Shown here in pieces: positions 1 to 12,899 of a stretch of 64,000 nt of DNA. The stretch's first letter is position 1. Each line of letters starts with the position of its first letter. The notes beneath the pieces are model-generated. The model was not told the DNA's origin, made no database searches, and saw only the letters and a program-made list of their open reading frames with translations. Both the position numbers and the translations under genes were made by a program. Source of the DNA: Stenopsyche tienmushanensis (lineage: Eukaryota > Arthropoda > Insecta > Trichoptera > Stenopsychidae); NCBI GenBank assembly GCA_008973525.1, contig WACJ01000217.1, forward strand, positions 372,001 through 436,000, read 5' to 3'.

Positions 1-960
1 TTATACGCCAGCATCCGGGGGATGCACGCAAATAACTTTAAACTGTAATATATAAATTAATAATATATTTCCGAGTGATCTTCAAATTGTTTTTCGTATT
101 TATGTTGGGAGTGTATGTATAAATGTGTATAGGCGCCCTAATGTTCATTTTCGGTTCGTCGCGGAAAATGGCGAAATTTTCCACGATTTCTCTATAAATA
201 TTCATAAAGTTTAATAATTTTTGATTTACGTGAATGTTTTCAGAACCGAAAGTTTGAAAATTAAATTTCAGACTGAACCTCTCCACGTGAGCCTAAGCTT
301 TTTGATTTTATTTGCATTCATTAACATAAAAATTACTTTCGTTAAATACCACCTAGTTAAAACCAATGACTGCTTGCGAACGAGCCCGGCCTTAATATTA
401 ATACATTTTTTTTCTTTCGACTTTGGCTTTTCTTCGCTCCAACGCTTTGATCAATACCTTTCTGGGTGTTTTAAGATTTTGAATTTAATTCTTGAACTTT
501 GAGATTTCTGATTATGCCGTATTTTTCAAACAACTTAAGTGAAATAATTCATCATCGTCGCTGACGGCAAATCCTGATAAACCAATTTAACCGAAAACCT
601 ATTCAATTGTGAAATAAATACAGATCGATGATCTTCAGCTTTATTTTAATATAGATATCAAATACAATATTCGCTAGATAAATAGATGCTAATTTAGAAC
701 GCAATACGAACTTGTTGTCTCATATTGACGCCTTTGACTTGTATGATAGCGTTGAATCTGATTATGAACGTTTGGCACGCTTTACGAACATTCTTGTTCA
801 AGTCAAGCACTTTTATGGTCACTCACTGTTCCAAACTCATGGTTTACTCTATTTTCAATCAATAATTGTAGCTTATTAATGATAATGGAAAAGGCGTGTC
901 CATCGGGACAACATTTGCGGAGTTGTAAAACCTCAGCAACTGCCCGTCAGCGACTGATTG
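1..960. other. Gene-free stretch
   Basis: AT-rich; only short frames, no family recognised. The same holds for 1573-2877. Confidence 0.4.
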
Positions 961-1572
961 TACACATAAACTTTTTTTTGTGCGACTTTTTATTGTGCGA
1001 TTTCGAAGTTATGCGGTTTTTTTTAAGCTTTTTTTTTCTTTTTTTTTAATTTCATAAAGAGGACGTATAGAGATATTTAGGATAAAATGGGAAATAAATC
1101 ATCAACGCTAACCAAAATTTTGAAAAAAAATTGAGTTAGAGACTATAGGGACATTTTTACTAATTATGAATTATATTGTTGGAAAGAGAAAATCTACATA
1201 GAACAATGATGACATTGACACTGGGTATACTATTTTTTCGAAGAAGAGAGCGATTTGGAGTCATATCGAAAATGGCAACGAAAATTATCATACAACGATG
1301 ATAGTTTGTAATTAAAATAATTAATATTTCTCTAATGGTATTCTCTAATAATTATTAAAATTTTCCAATGAACCAAGACGTCCTTTAAATGTTATCAAAA
1401 ATGTTATTGTTAATTGCTTTGTTATTTTCCTATTTTTTTTTATGCGATTTTGGATATATTTTATATAGCTGTTTCAATGTTATGTGGTTTTTTTAATCCA
1501 TGGAATGCATATTACTTTACTTTTTCTAATAAGTCGGAACGCATCTACCGCACAAAAAAAGGTTTTAGTGTA
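961..1572. mobile_element. Pogo/Tigger-like MITE, copy A
   Basis: TA-flanked; ends TACACATAAACTTTTTTTTG and (reversed) TACACTAAAACCTTTTTTTG, the TACAxTxGAACCTC style of pogo/Tigger TIRs. The interior repeats the sub-terminal motif TTATGCGGTTT / TGTGCGATTT. No coding capacity. It is the reversed counterpart of the copy at 3255-3893 over nearly its whole length. Confidence 0.7.
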
Positions 1573-2877
1573 TTTTGAAATACACCGGTGTTTATATACT
1601 TTAATATTGCATCTCCCTTTCTTTCTATTAAAATAAATAAATTAATACATTTTATTTTGCGTATTGAAACAGAAAGAGAAAGCAGAAGAAGAGAAATAAA
1701 ATGGCAATATAAGAGTACATAAATGTCGGTGCATTTTAAAGCACAATCAGTCGCCAACGGGCGCCCGACCTGTACAGATGTACCTGCGCCTACCGAGCTC
1801 GTCGCCGCCCCTCAGCGATTATCTATTGAATTGTTAATATTTTTTTATTTACGATGAAAATCTTCAAGAAGATCGTCGTACAACCTTCGTCGTAATAAAA
1901 AAAATATTCAATATATTTGATTACACAAAAATTTTGACAATGATTATATTATTATTTTCATAGATTTTCAAGCATGCTTTCATATAATGGAATTATTAAA
2001 GAAGCTACTGGATGGTTTATGAAAATTTCTACCCCAACATAAAACATTTCACCGCACAACCATATTTTCCAAGAGCGCAAATCGGTTTTTAGCTTGAAAT
2101 ACGCTCGAATATTTGTATCCAAAAGAGCTATAGATTTTTTTCGAAATAAAAAAGATTTTTCTTCACATTCTGCCACTGAATAATAATTTTTGCCGAATCG
2201 CAATGCAAGATTAAAATCGAGTATTATTCCTCTTCGAGCCGTGATTCTTTCTCTCTCTGCTTATCTTTCCCTAACGAAGTACTCAAAAGGGCACAGGTTT
2301 ATCGACGGGGGATTTTGTTAGGAAATTGAACCCATCTTTGTTTAGTCACGAATCCCATATCGTATAGCAAGTGCATGTCCGTATACCATCGTGCCTACCA
2401 ATACCGTCATTTAATTCGATTTGGGATTAATTGAATATTCTCTGCTGTGCTGAGTTGATATTGGATTTGGCCTCGGGCTGAGGATCACTCAGCGAAATGT
2501 GCAACTATGGATAGTACTTCAGGATACGACAGGATATAAGCATCTGTTTATTTCGATTATTAACTGCATATATGCCACGATTACTTATTGGATTGAATAT
2601 CGATAAGGACTTAATTATTTTTAATGAACAAAATTAAATTAAGCCTATTGAAAATATTGATAGAAATGAATTATTTTTATGCGGGGGGTTTTCTTTAAAT
2701 TTAGTTCAAAAAGTTCAAAAAAATCTCTTTATAAGCGAGCCGCGTTAAGGATAAGATGCTTCGTTCACTAAAAATATGCACAGTTATAAATTATGTATGT
2801 ATTATATTCATATAATACTACATGTTTGTAATATCATATATAAGTAATGTATAATATAAGAGAATATTTTATTGTTC

Positions 2878-2972
2878 CATATTCGTTTATCGGACGTCGG
2901 CTATCCTCATAGAAGATTTCCCTGGGGATGGGGGATTTTTAATGTGGCGGTTTCCGGTTGTCTCACATATGA
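2878..2972 (-). mobile_element. SINE tail-region fragment
   Basis: Matches the 3' part of the SINE at 22.2 kb (CCATATTCG, GGACGTCGGC, CATAGAAGATTT, GGATTTTT, GTGGCGGTTTCC). No tRNA-like head is recognisable beyond it. Confidence 0.5.
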
Positions 2973-3254
2973 TATAACTATCAAAATAAAACTACCAGAA
3001 AATGTGAATATTATCAAAATAGCATAACCTTTAAACGATGCAACATTAGAATATATCAAGAAACTATACGAAAAATGTAATAGATGTAGTAGTAATGAGC
3101 ATTATATGGATTAATATTATACTTGTATTCGATAATTTGATGCTGATACAACTTTCTTTGTAGAGCGACAATAATAGCACAAGTAAATAGCACAACTGAC
3201 ACCAGTGAAATCCATGAAAAATACGAAAATCCATATGCAGATTATGTTTTGACG

Positions 3255-3893
3255 TAGGGTAGGGCTTTATTTGTGCAGTAGATGCGTTCCGCGAAAAATC
3301 GCACAAAAAAAGACTATGACTTCCATAGAAAAAGTGAAGATGCGTTTTATAGATTTTAAAAACCGCATAACTTTGAAACGGCTATATAAAATGTATCCAA
3401 AAACGCATAAAAAAAACAGGAAAACAATAAGGCAATTAAAAATAATATTTTGGTGACATTTAAAGGACGTCTTGCATCATTGGTAAAATTTTAAGGATGT
3501 CTGACATCTGGCATTACAAATGCCAGACATCTACTAGAGAAATTCTAATTATTTTAATTACAATTTTATTATGATAATTTTCGTTGCGATTTTCGATATG
3601 AACCAAAATCGCTCTCTTCTTCTGAAGAAATAGTATACCCATTGTCAATGTCATCATTGTTCTGTGTAAATTTTCTCTTTCCAACAATATAATTCATAAT
3701 TAGTAAAAATGTCACTATAGTCTCTAACTCAATTTTTTTTTCCAAATGTCGATTAGTGTTGATGATTTATTTCCTATTTTATACAAAATATTTCGATACG
3801 TACTCTTTATGAAATAAAAAAAATATTTTTAAAAAAACCGCATAACTTCGAAATCGCACAAAAAAAAGTCGCATAAAAAGAGGTTCGAGTGTA
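3255..3893. mobile_element. Pogo/Tigger-like MITE, copy B (opposite orientation to copy A)
   Basis: Right end GAGGTTCGAGTGTA and a mutated left end TAGGGTAGGGCTTTATTTGT; the inner sequence GTAGATGCGTTC, CCGCATAACTT and ATCGCACAAAAAAA matches copy A in reverse. It contains a short hairpin-like stretch (about 3500-3535) absent from copy A. Confidence 0.65.
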
Positions 3894-4500
3894 CACAAAT
3901 CGACCACCACATCAAATGTGCCAATATCAAAACCCTAGCTACCGTAAGAAAATTGGCATTATTTTTAGAATAATTATTCAGAAATTATAAAAAATCGCAA
4001 TTAACTCGTTGCTCAAAGAATCGGAAAGAGGTTTGAGGAACCAGAAGGAAGAATCGGAAGAGACAATTTAACAGACATTCAATTTGATAATCTGTGCATA
4101 TAAACTAACCTTGATGTGAAGCGTCGCCACGTATTTAGAGCCGATCTCCGCTTAATACAGACTCCCGCTTCGGCTCACCCAGATGAAGCCGCCACGTCAT
4201 CCACGTGCTCGATCCTTATGTAATAATAAACCACGAACCGTATTCATAATTTACAGGTAATAATGAGACTTTGGTGACGAAAATAATAAAATGTCAATAA
4301 GTATGTCGGTAATCCAAAAATAACTGATCCAAAAATAAATTACGTGTTTTCGTTGACCGCCAAATGGGGTGCTTCTTATTTGTCATGTACTTTGATGCGC
4401 AACAAAATGTTTGAGGAATCAAAACCGTCTATGGCAATCTTCCCTCATGATACAATCATTTTTTCTGGAAGTTAAACAATATATAATATTCATTAGTACA

Positions 4501-4854
4501 TTACACTTTTTCCCCATTAATGCTATTCGCTCTTATCTCCGCGTCCTTTAAATAATTAAATCGCTTCATATACGTTGCTTCAAAAAGCGAACAAGTCCCT
4601 TGAACTGTAGATGGGAGCATTGTGGTGTACCGAGATACCTCCTGCTTCTCTGCAATAGATGCAAAACCAAGATCCTCTTTCGCGAGACCCAAATTCGCTT
4701 GTCTCACATAAGAGACCCAACAGATTAGAGAGGTGCAAGATAATAAGATAACGGTTTCAATCTGAATCTCATTAGCAGACAGATGTTTGTTCCCAAAATT
4801 GAAGCACATTACCGTCTCGTCTCGAACCTCGTGTGGTGAAAGCCCCGAAATCAT
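4501..4854 (-). other. Unrecognised 117-codon open frame
   Basis: MISGLSPHEVRDETVMCFNF opens the frame, with a hydrophobic stretch IETVILLSCTSLICWVSYV at about 32-50. I recognise no family, and see no splice partners or nearby exon. Its composition is not obviously repetitive, so it may be an exon of an unknown gene, a pseudogene or chance. Confidence 0.2.
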
Positions 4855-5459
4855 TACGTAACAATATTTCGATTAATTGCGTCTTAAAATTTATGAGTCT
4901 CCTTAAAGTTTTCCAATTTTAAGTTCCCGTTGGCAGATAATTTGATTTGCATAATGAAATCTCTCGGTCGGCCATATTTCGCAGAACCGGAATAACTTTA
5001 CCCGAACGCAGTCTACTCTATAATTTAGTTCAGGTCCTGTCTATTCATTAATTTTCTATTTATTTACGAAAGGTCCTTAGGGGTGTCCAGGTAAATTGTG
5101 CACTAGATACGCAAGGTAGACATCGACTTTATCCCACTGGACGATCAAAGGCTCGCATTTGGCTTATTTGCTAGACATAATACAATTTCCAGCAAAAAAT
5201 ATTATTGCTCTGCTGAAACATTTATGTTTAATAGAGAAGCCAAATTATATTAAAAATCTGAATTGAAATTTTAAACAACAGCATAATTACAAACTCATAT
5301 CATAATTATACTATATTTAATTAATCAAAGCCTAGCTTTGTTGTAGACCATCTATTCTGTGTTTCCATGGGATTGCTTGATAAAAATTGATCAAAACTGG
5401 ATAACACTACAAAAATGAGCTTCATTGATCGATACACGATGCACGTGATCTGATAGCGT

Positions 5460-6020
5460 AATTAATGATGGTCGTCTTGTGCGCAGGCGCATAAAAATTA
5501 GATACGGACGCCCAGATAGATAGTTCTGACACCATCAGGAACGTAAGAGTGTACCATACCCCATAATCGATCGGTTATTAAAGTACGACGACGAATAGAC
5601 GCTAAGAGGTTGGCTATCTTCGTCACTGCGACTTGACTGGTCAACCCGCTGTTGAGAGCATCTCGGCGCAATCCACACCAATGGTCCCGACCCGCGAATC
5701 GGCTACGATGAACGACGGAACACATTTATGGTTTCATTAACTCAGTGATAGAGGTCGAGATGAGGCAGGCGCTGCAGGTGATCAATATAATGTCGAACAA
5801 TCGACACAACGTATTTATTCCGTTAATCTTCCCCGCGGAGATCTTCCTCCGTTGGGAGTGGGATCGAAGAGCTGATTGTTCGAGGAGATCCTTATCTGTC
5901 GGGTTCTGGTAATCTACTCTGTTATCCGAAGAGGTGATTCTTCATCGAGATCTGCTCGACGATTCCCTCGTACCCGTACTTATACTGGGCACCTTTTCTT
6001 CCCGGCGTCACAAAATCTCG
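5460..6020. other. GC-richer block of unknown origin
   Basis: About 560 bp with clearly higher GC than its flanks (GCGCAATCC, CCCGACCCGCGAATCGGC, CCCCGCGGAGATCTTCCTCC). Both strands show only short frames. It ends next to a pogo-like MITE; it could be part of a retrotransposon long terminal repeat, but no second copy, primer site or coding part is seen. Confidence 0.3.
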
Positions 6021-6153
6021 GCGTTTGATTTGGCAGCCATTTGTTTTGATAATTAGGTATATTTTTGAAAAGCACGTTATGTTGTGAAAAGCACGTGACA
6101 GTTGGCTGCTGTTTTGATAATAATATATATAAAAAATACACTTGGTACAAAAA

Positions 6154-6798
6154 TACACTTGGTCTGTTTTTATACGATAGATACGTTCTACGGGGAGTCG
6201 CGTATAAAAAAATCGCATAAAAAAAGACTTAAACTACATAGAAAACTGAGGGATAGGTTCCATTATTTTTAAAAACCGCATAACTTCAAATCATTGTGAT
6301 ATAATGTACCAAAACTCTCATAAAAAATCATATAAATAAAAACACTACATAATTATCGTAGAATTGCTTTATTAAAGTATATTTTACAGTCTAGTCAGCA
6401 CACATTAATTCGTTATCCTTTTGTGTTAAAATCGTCTTTTTTAAAATGTAATCGCTGATTAACCCCTTGGAAAGGCAAGACACAGAGTTGTGTCCGAATT
6501 CCAATGATTCTAAAAGAGAATTCTTGCATTCTTGCTTTATGGGATCTAAGTTTATTATGATTTTATATTAGCTCACTACTCAAAGGGTTAAACTCTGCAC
6601 TAAAATTTAACCATTCATTTTTTACGTCATGATATGGAGACTTTTTTACGCAGATCGTGATTTTTTTTAATGCGTATTCGCATAAAAAAACAGCTTTGTT
6701 CTCTATGGAAAAATAAGGGATTGGTTCAATTATTTTTGTAAACCGCATAACTTTAAAATCGCATAAAAAAGATCCGCATAAAAACAGAGTCAAGTGTA
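6154..6798. mobile_element. Pogo/Tigger-like MITE, copy C, with a nested piggyBac-like MITE
   Basis: Ends TACACTTGGTCTGTTTTTAT and (reversed) TACACTTGACTCTGTTTTTA, each opening with TA. The GTATAAAAAAATCGCATAAA and CCGCATAACTT motifs match copies A and B. A 133-bp TTAA element (6459-6591) is inserted in it. Confidence 0.7.
6459..6591. mobile_element. 133-bp piggyBac-like MITE
   Basis: TTAA at both ends (6459-6462, 6588-6591); tips CCCCTTGG and (reversed) CCCTTTGAGTAGTGAGC. It is the shortest complete copy of a family also found at 60334-60660, 14764, 12633-12890, 9250, 15590 and 56039. Confidence 0.75.
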
Positions 6799-6949
6799 AT
6801 GGCTTAAGAACATGATTAAATCTATAATGTAATACTGTTAGTATTTTTATATTAATAATTTATTTTAATCAATTTACTATTTTTGAAAAACATATATAAA
6901 CTAAACCCAACCCAATCTTTCCTATTATCATTTTAATTCATATTTTCAT

Positions 6950-7140
6950 AGGACCGGTAGTGGTTTACAGGGGGTGAAACATAACTGATGATTTTACGAA
7001 TAATTTTCAATTTTGGAGTAATGAGGTCCAGTCGAGAGGTCATGGACATGTTCGGCGAAGCATCAATTACCAGCATTGTCCACGCCATTGGGTAGCATGA
7101 ATACCGACTCAAATTTATTACAGTCAGGAGATTGAATATT
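6950..7140 (+). mobile_element. LINE tail fragment, same family as 61.98-62.5 kb
   Basis: GGTGAAACATAACTGATGAT, AATGAGGTCC, GGTCATGGACATGTTCGGCG and ATTGGGTAGCATGAATACCG align with 62.23-62.43 kb. Too short to translate usefully. Confidence 0.45.
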
Positions 7141-9249
7141 GATTATAATTTGAACTGATTAATAATGCTGTTTAAAAAAGAATATGCCCGCGGAAGGGCT
7201 AGTTGGTACGGGTAGCGGCAGATATATGAACGATTATTTTAAATAAGTATTTTTTTATTGAATTATATATTCTTCACTTGCTTTAATATGCTTTGTATGA
7301 CTTAACAATATTCATATGTTCAGATTTAAAAAGAAGCACACGGCTTTTCAAAACATCGGTTATAAAATATACATTGTCTCGTGTAAAATGATACTCGGAA
7401 AAATCAGGATAAATTTCCTCGAACATGTTATTTCATTTCAATATATGAGAAATTTGCACGATTTTGGGGTTGTCGACTTTTTGCCCCAGAGCGAGCGGGA
7501 AATTTCGTTTCGAATAAAGGATTTGAGCCACGGTGGGCTATAAAAATAAAAGTAACATCGTCTCCAGTTTTTCTCCTATAATTTGAAGCAAATATACCTA
7601 AACGCCTTAGATATCGAAGAACGGAATATCCTTGAATGGTAATTTTCGCCGATCGGTGGAAAACTGTTGAGCGTCCCCGAGTGAAAATTGAAAATGCGAC
7701 AGTTTCCATCTCTCATGAATAAATAATAAATTTTGTATTGCCACACGGAAAAAATATAAATTTGGCGGAGAGAAAAAGGGTCGCCAACACGGATGGCATC
7801 CACGATAAGGGTGTTTTTCGGGATTTTCGCTATTGAAATATATAGAGTTTTCATGTCGTCGCTGCTAAAAATACTCGCAACGCGAATGTTGCATGTGAAA
7901 CTTTACAATATTTTTGAATCGCGCTATCAAATTTTAAGCCTGGATTTTATCCAATAATAGTATTTTTATCCTTAAATCTCAATTCCCGCAAATAAATATT
8001 TGAGGCTTCAGCGTCACTTTAATAAAAATATCAATATTATCAAGGAATCAGCCATACCAAGTGTTACCAATTTAAAGCAATATTCTTCATTTTTATACAA
8101 AAATTGTATAAAAATATGTAATATTTTTAATATTAAATTTCTATTATCTATATTGGTATACTCTTCTAGCAACAACTATAAACTTTAAAGGGTTTCGACT
8201 ACCAGGATTATATAAACCAATTTTCAACAGTGCTGGCTTTGTATGTCGGCAAAATGATAATATCAATAGATGACCAGGTTAAACTACAAGCTTTATGCTG
8301 AGCCCTGATGGACGTCGGCCTTTACTTTAAACGCTTGGTTTATGCCCGTGGGCCTCTCTATAATATTACATAGTACGTATACTTTAACATTTGAAATTAG
8401 CATTGAGCATTTGAAAAATATCTATAGATGGAAGATTTCATTCGATTTAGTATTTTCTCGAAGGAAGGTTTCCAGCTTTGCATGAAAATTTTATGGAACG
8501 AGTTGAATAACCGGAAGGGCCAAAATGGAGATTCCCGTCTTCACGACTAAAGGTCGCTGAACCAAAAATGCTTGCAAGACGAAAAATAAGCGACGCTGGT
8601 TGCAAATTGCGACGCCGTAGCCATTTTCGCAGGTAATGTATTTTGTGATTTATTTGCAGTTTTACAGGATTGCAAGGTGTAGGAGGGTCGAATATACAAC
8701 TACCCCCATTTAAGCTCATAAAAATATATTATATTGCCCCGCGTATCACATCAACATCTACATTTTTGTCGGCGAAAAAAAATTATTCAAGTACCACACT
8801 TGCTCCTGTTACATAAAACGAGTGGGATATATTTTTTCCATTAGTGATCGATACTGATCATGTTTAAATGATTCTTGATTGAACTTGGTTGACTACTAAA
8901 TGCATAGAGCTGAAAATGTCGACCAATCCCATTCACCGCATACTGCAAAATTAGCCCTTAATTTGAACCAGCGAGCTGCTATGAAAAAATAATACCCGCT
9001 CAGATCATGCTAAAGACCACCGTTAATCATTTTCTGGATCATGTGAAAAAAATACTCAAATGTACTGCTATAAATAACGTTAAAAGAATTATTCATAACA
9101 AAACTTCAATCAAATGTAACATAAAGTCTGTAAATATTAGGTCCTCTCGAAAGAAATCCATTATTTTCGCACGTCCTCGTTTGAGTTTATCTTGTATATA
9201 GACACGTTCAAGGAACTCATTCCACAAGCAGCGATGAACAGCAAGCAAT
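7141..9249. other. Gene-free stretch
   Basis: Overlapping frames of 60-93 codons on both strands match nothing I know and lack splice context. No repeat pair was noticed. Confidence 0.35.
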
Positions 9250-9440
9250 TAAATAGATAAACACTGTCGATAACACAAAATATTCGATAATTTCTTTGCG
9301 TAAACAAATAACACACTTAAAATCGAAATCATTATTAGTCGATAAATTTCTCTCTTCGTCTCTGTCTCCCAAGCTTCACTGCGTTCTCTCTGTCTCTGTC
9401 TATCTCCGAGCTCAATCTACAAGAGAATGCTCTTTCTGAA
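9250..9440. mobile_element. piggyBac-like MITE fragment
   Basis: AAACACTGTCGATAACACA, ATTATTAGTCGATAAATTTC and the CTCTGTCTATCTCCGAGCTC tract match the interior of the 14764 and 60334 copies. Both ends are missing or unclear. Confidence 0.5.
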
Positions 9441-9553
9441 TAAGTGGAGGGGGATCACAGGGTCTCCGATAGTACTCCTTTTGGGGTTAAGGATAAGCAT
9501 AGCTAAGCCCAAAACCAACGAAGAACGTATTCTACACCGTATTAACACTTTTC

Positions 9554-9652
9554 ACTCGAGGGGTGACTCTTATTCACCATATTATTTGATGCCGCAACTC
9601 GAGGAGTGACTCTCGCTCACCACTCGATTTGATGCAGAAACTCGATGCACGG
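9554..9652 (+). repeat. 43-bp tandem repeat, 2.3 copies
   Basis: Units start at 9554, 9597 and 9640 with ACTCGAGGRGTGACTCT and TTTGATGC at fixed spacing; the third is truncated after ACTCGATG. Confidence 0.7.
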
Positions 9653-9659
9653 CAATAAC

Positions 9660-12440
9660 TGTTTACTTTTAGATCCTTTGAAGCGAGTTCCTACGCTCTT
9701 AATATCATACACAGCAAAATTACAGACTTATATGTTTAAAAAATATATGTAAAAAAGTGTTAAAATATATAAAATGTTAGAATATAAAAGTTTTACCCAT
9801 TAATGTGTGTGTGTAATGATTTTAAGTTAGGAGTAAGAAATTCGCACAAAAATGCCGCGAAGCGTCTCGAATTATTGGTTCGCCGCGCGAAAAAAGCGTC
9901 TCGAGTGCAAAGGGTTATTTAGGTTTAAGTTTAGGAAAATTAAACATAAAAATGAAACAATACCTTTGTAAGAAACAACCCCCACATTTTCAACGTCCAA
10001 GCCATGATGATTGATACTTCGGATGGGTATTTTATGTGTTTGGTGCAATGTAACTGAAGTTATTTACTATGAACTTATTAACAATAACTGCGAAAATGTA
10101 TTATCGACAATTAGACAAGCTCAGACAAATCTATAAGAAAAACAATCGGATTTTTTCAATTGAAAAGAAGTTATTTTAAAGCATTATAGCACAAAATTTA
10201 AGATGAAAAAAATAATGGATTTCTTTCGGGATAACCTAATATTAGAATTTTCTCAATTGCAATTTTTTAGCTTCATTTCGATGGTCTCCATATTTATCAA
10301 ATCCCATTATTTTTTTCATTTGATATATCGCATTGGATGAATCCTTTTAAAAAAAAACTCTTACATTAGGGCCTCAACTCATGATTACCCTGCAATCAGA
10401 TGGCGTAAGCGATTAATTAAAATATTGTATCAGAGAAAAATTTGGGAAATGGATAAAGAGTCACTACAATCTAGTTTATCCACATTATTTATTATAATTT
10501 TAGACATATAGTGATCACAGATTTCCAATGATAAGAATCTTCATCGGGCATAGTTAAGGTTACTAAATCATATGACCCGATGGAGATAGCAGATAGCCCG
10601 AGGTTACATTTTTCCCCAAAACTCTTACAAAAAGCTCTAAATGTCCTAAAATCGCAGGAAGTGTCCACAAGGTTTCCGTGTTCAGCCGGTCCGAATTTCG
10701 GACCACTGACACATCGAAAGAGCGCCTCACAATCGGACGCCATGCCTGAACATGTCCACAGATCATGGTCTGCGTTTATGAACGGATCTCTGCATGGACA
10801 CTTCGGTGAAAGCCCAGTCGGTAAAAGCCCAAACCTAAGCAACGAGGCCCTAAATTACTCGCATGCGCATGGCTCTTCCCTTATCAGGAAAAAAGGATCA
10901 CGACTAGTTTTCTCAATTTAAATTTAAAAAAACAATTCTAAGCTTTTATCACAAATAAATGAAGAAATCCAAAAGAGATGATATCTTCGAGCACGATGGA
11001 TCACTTTTTATAAAGGCCAGCATAACAAAAACAATCATCACATCGATAATAAAGGATATATTCGAGGATATTTGATGACATGACGATGACGAGCACATTC
11101 AAAGCACATTGCATTCAAATCGAATCCTTTTGGTTTTATTGCGTTCGATGTTGAGGCATTGTTCTTGTCGAAGCTCTAAATGTTGAAAATCGGAGTGGAA
11201 CATTTGTATTACAATCATTACAACTCATCGGCATGCTGTGTCTAAACTTCATGCATAAAAGGTTCGTCACGATGTTTCGATTGTAAATTTAAAAGAAAAA
11301 GGATGTAGCACCTTCACCACGACACTTGATTCATCGATTCCCCTTTGTTTGGCAATATTTTGATCGTGATTCTGCCGAATGGACCCAAATCATCTGTGGA
11401 AATGTTGATTACAAAATTGCATCGGGCGTATCTGAATAAAGATCGATTTTGGATTATTTTCATAGATTAAAATCGTGAAATGTCACCGAATTTTAACGTC
11501 GCTTGGGTGCTTTGAATGTGGATAAACATGTGATGTAGCGTTGTTCTTTGGTTAAAATTTCTTGATGCGGTTCGATATGATCGTTCAGTTATGGCATTTC
11601 TTCACGGTCAATTCCCAATTGAGAAATATTATATTTACAATGGTTCAACATCGATCATTCTATTCAGTTTATATACTTCTAATTCATCAATCTAACAACT
11701 AATATAAATAAGCTTGGAGCAATTGTCAAGTCAATCCAACGCTTAGAGAGACTTAATCTCTCAGCTGCAATATGCATCAAAATTGGCACATTGTGTCTGT
11801 CCGTCAATTTTCTCATTAGTCCTTTGTAACCACATGGCTGAATTCCATTATTCAAATGCATTCCTCTTTGTTCTATGAGTTGATCCATTTCTTCTAGCAG
11901 GATCCGGTTATGATCTGTCAATCAGCTTTGTGTTTGCAATGGACAGTTTCGGTTGACGGCGAACGTTAACAATCACTTCGACTAATGAAATGCACTTTAA
12001 CACCATGTCTTTTATTTTGATCCCACAAAGGACATTTATAAAAAATATTAAGCAAAGCTAAAACGAACGTCAAAAATCAAATATCAATCAATTTTCAGAT
12101 TTTTCAAATCATTGCCTTAGTTGTCAGACAGCTTAATAGACTTGAGTCCAAATTTATCCATACGCAAATCGATTGGACATGTCTTGAAAACCGTACTAAT
12201 TTTATGATATTAAGATTATGTAAGAATTGTAAAACTATTGTTTGAATGTATAATTTAATCTGGATCTGATTTTGGAAATCAGGCAACTTGCTGCTGAAAA
12301 TGAACTCGTTGGAAGTATCGTCATCAGATTAAATGCCAGTTCGACAGTTCGTTGATGACCGCGTATTTTCGTATAACACCATCAATGTAACTGATAAAAT
12401 TCCTTTCTGCTGAGACACGGACTAAAACTCGCAAAATTCC
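9660..12440. other. Gene-free stretch apart from the 10.6-kb hairpin repeat
   Basis: No recognisable coding motif. A TTCGCCGCGCGAAAAAAGCG segment at about 9880 is a small GC-rich spot followed by GCAAAGGGTTA, possibly a piggyBac-like MITE tip. Confidence 0.35.
10570..10760 (+). repeat. GGTCCG-hairpin repeat copy
   Basis: Contains the 17-nt palindrome GGTCCGAATTTCGGACC (10688-10704) followed by ACTGAC and GAGCGCCTCACAATCGGA, matching the copies near 45.1 kb. The two opposing frames of about 115 codons here look like a by-product of the palindromic, higher-GC repeat. Confidence 0.6.
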
Positions 12441-12444
12441 CGAT

Positions 12445-12655
12445 TTCCCGACAAATTATTTATTTCCGTCGCTGCAGATGAATACTAATATACTATAATA
12501 CTTTGATTTGATTCGTTATTATATTACGGAGGAATACAAAAAATTTGAACCCCGTATCTATTATATTTCATATCAATATTTCCATTATTAAAGTCGAGGT
12601 GTACTAAATACATCACCGGTAGGAAGAGGTTAATATAACAATTTGAAAGACATAT
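12445..12655 (+). repeat. ~205-bp dispersed repeat, copy 1
   Basis: From CCGACAAATTATTTATTTCC through TATTACGGAGGAATACAAA and AAATACATCACCGGTAGG to GTTAATATAACAATTTGAAA it matches 53355-53565 closely. No coding capacity or clear terminal structure. Confidence 0.7.
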
Positions 12656-12890
12656 ATGTAATCTATATATTTATATGCATGGTAGTACGGTCGCCTATTT
12701 ACGAGCGAATTCCAGTGATTCAGAAAAAGAATTCTTACACGTTGAGCTCGAAGACAGAGAGTGAGACGGAGAATGTATTGCACGTTAAGTTTGGAAAGAA
12801 GCAGAGACGGAGAGATTATTTTGCAGATCGGAGATTCTGAATGAGAGACGGAGCGAATATCTTGCTTTTAAATTAGCTCACTGCTCAGAA
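12633..12890. mobile_element. piggyBac-like MITE copy, reversed
   Basis: Reversed relative of the 14764 copy: GGTCGCCTATTTACGAGCGA, then TTCAGAAAAAGAATTCTTAC, ending in AATTAGCTCACTGCTCAGAA. It directly follows a repeat whose second copy at 53.36 kb lacks it. Confidence 0.55.
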
Positions 12891-12899
12891 GGCTAAACC

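Noticed and set aside
1573..3254. Interior of one large foldback transposon bounded by the inverted 600-bp copies
   Set aside because: Each copy has its own pair of TACA-type ends and similar single copies occur elsewhere, so two independent MITEs explain it.
10492..10921. Pair of opposing ~115-codon frames
   Set aside because: They lie over a palindromic repeat found in three other places, and neither resembles a protein family.
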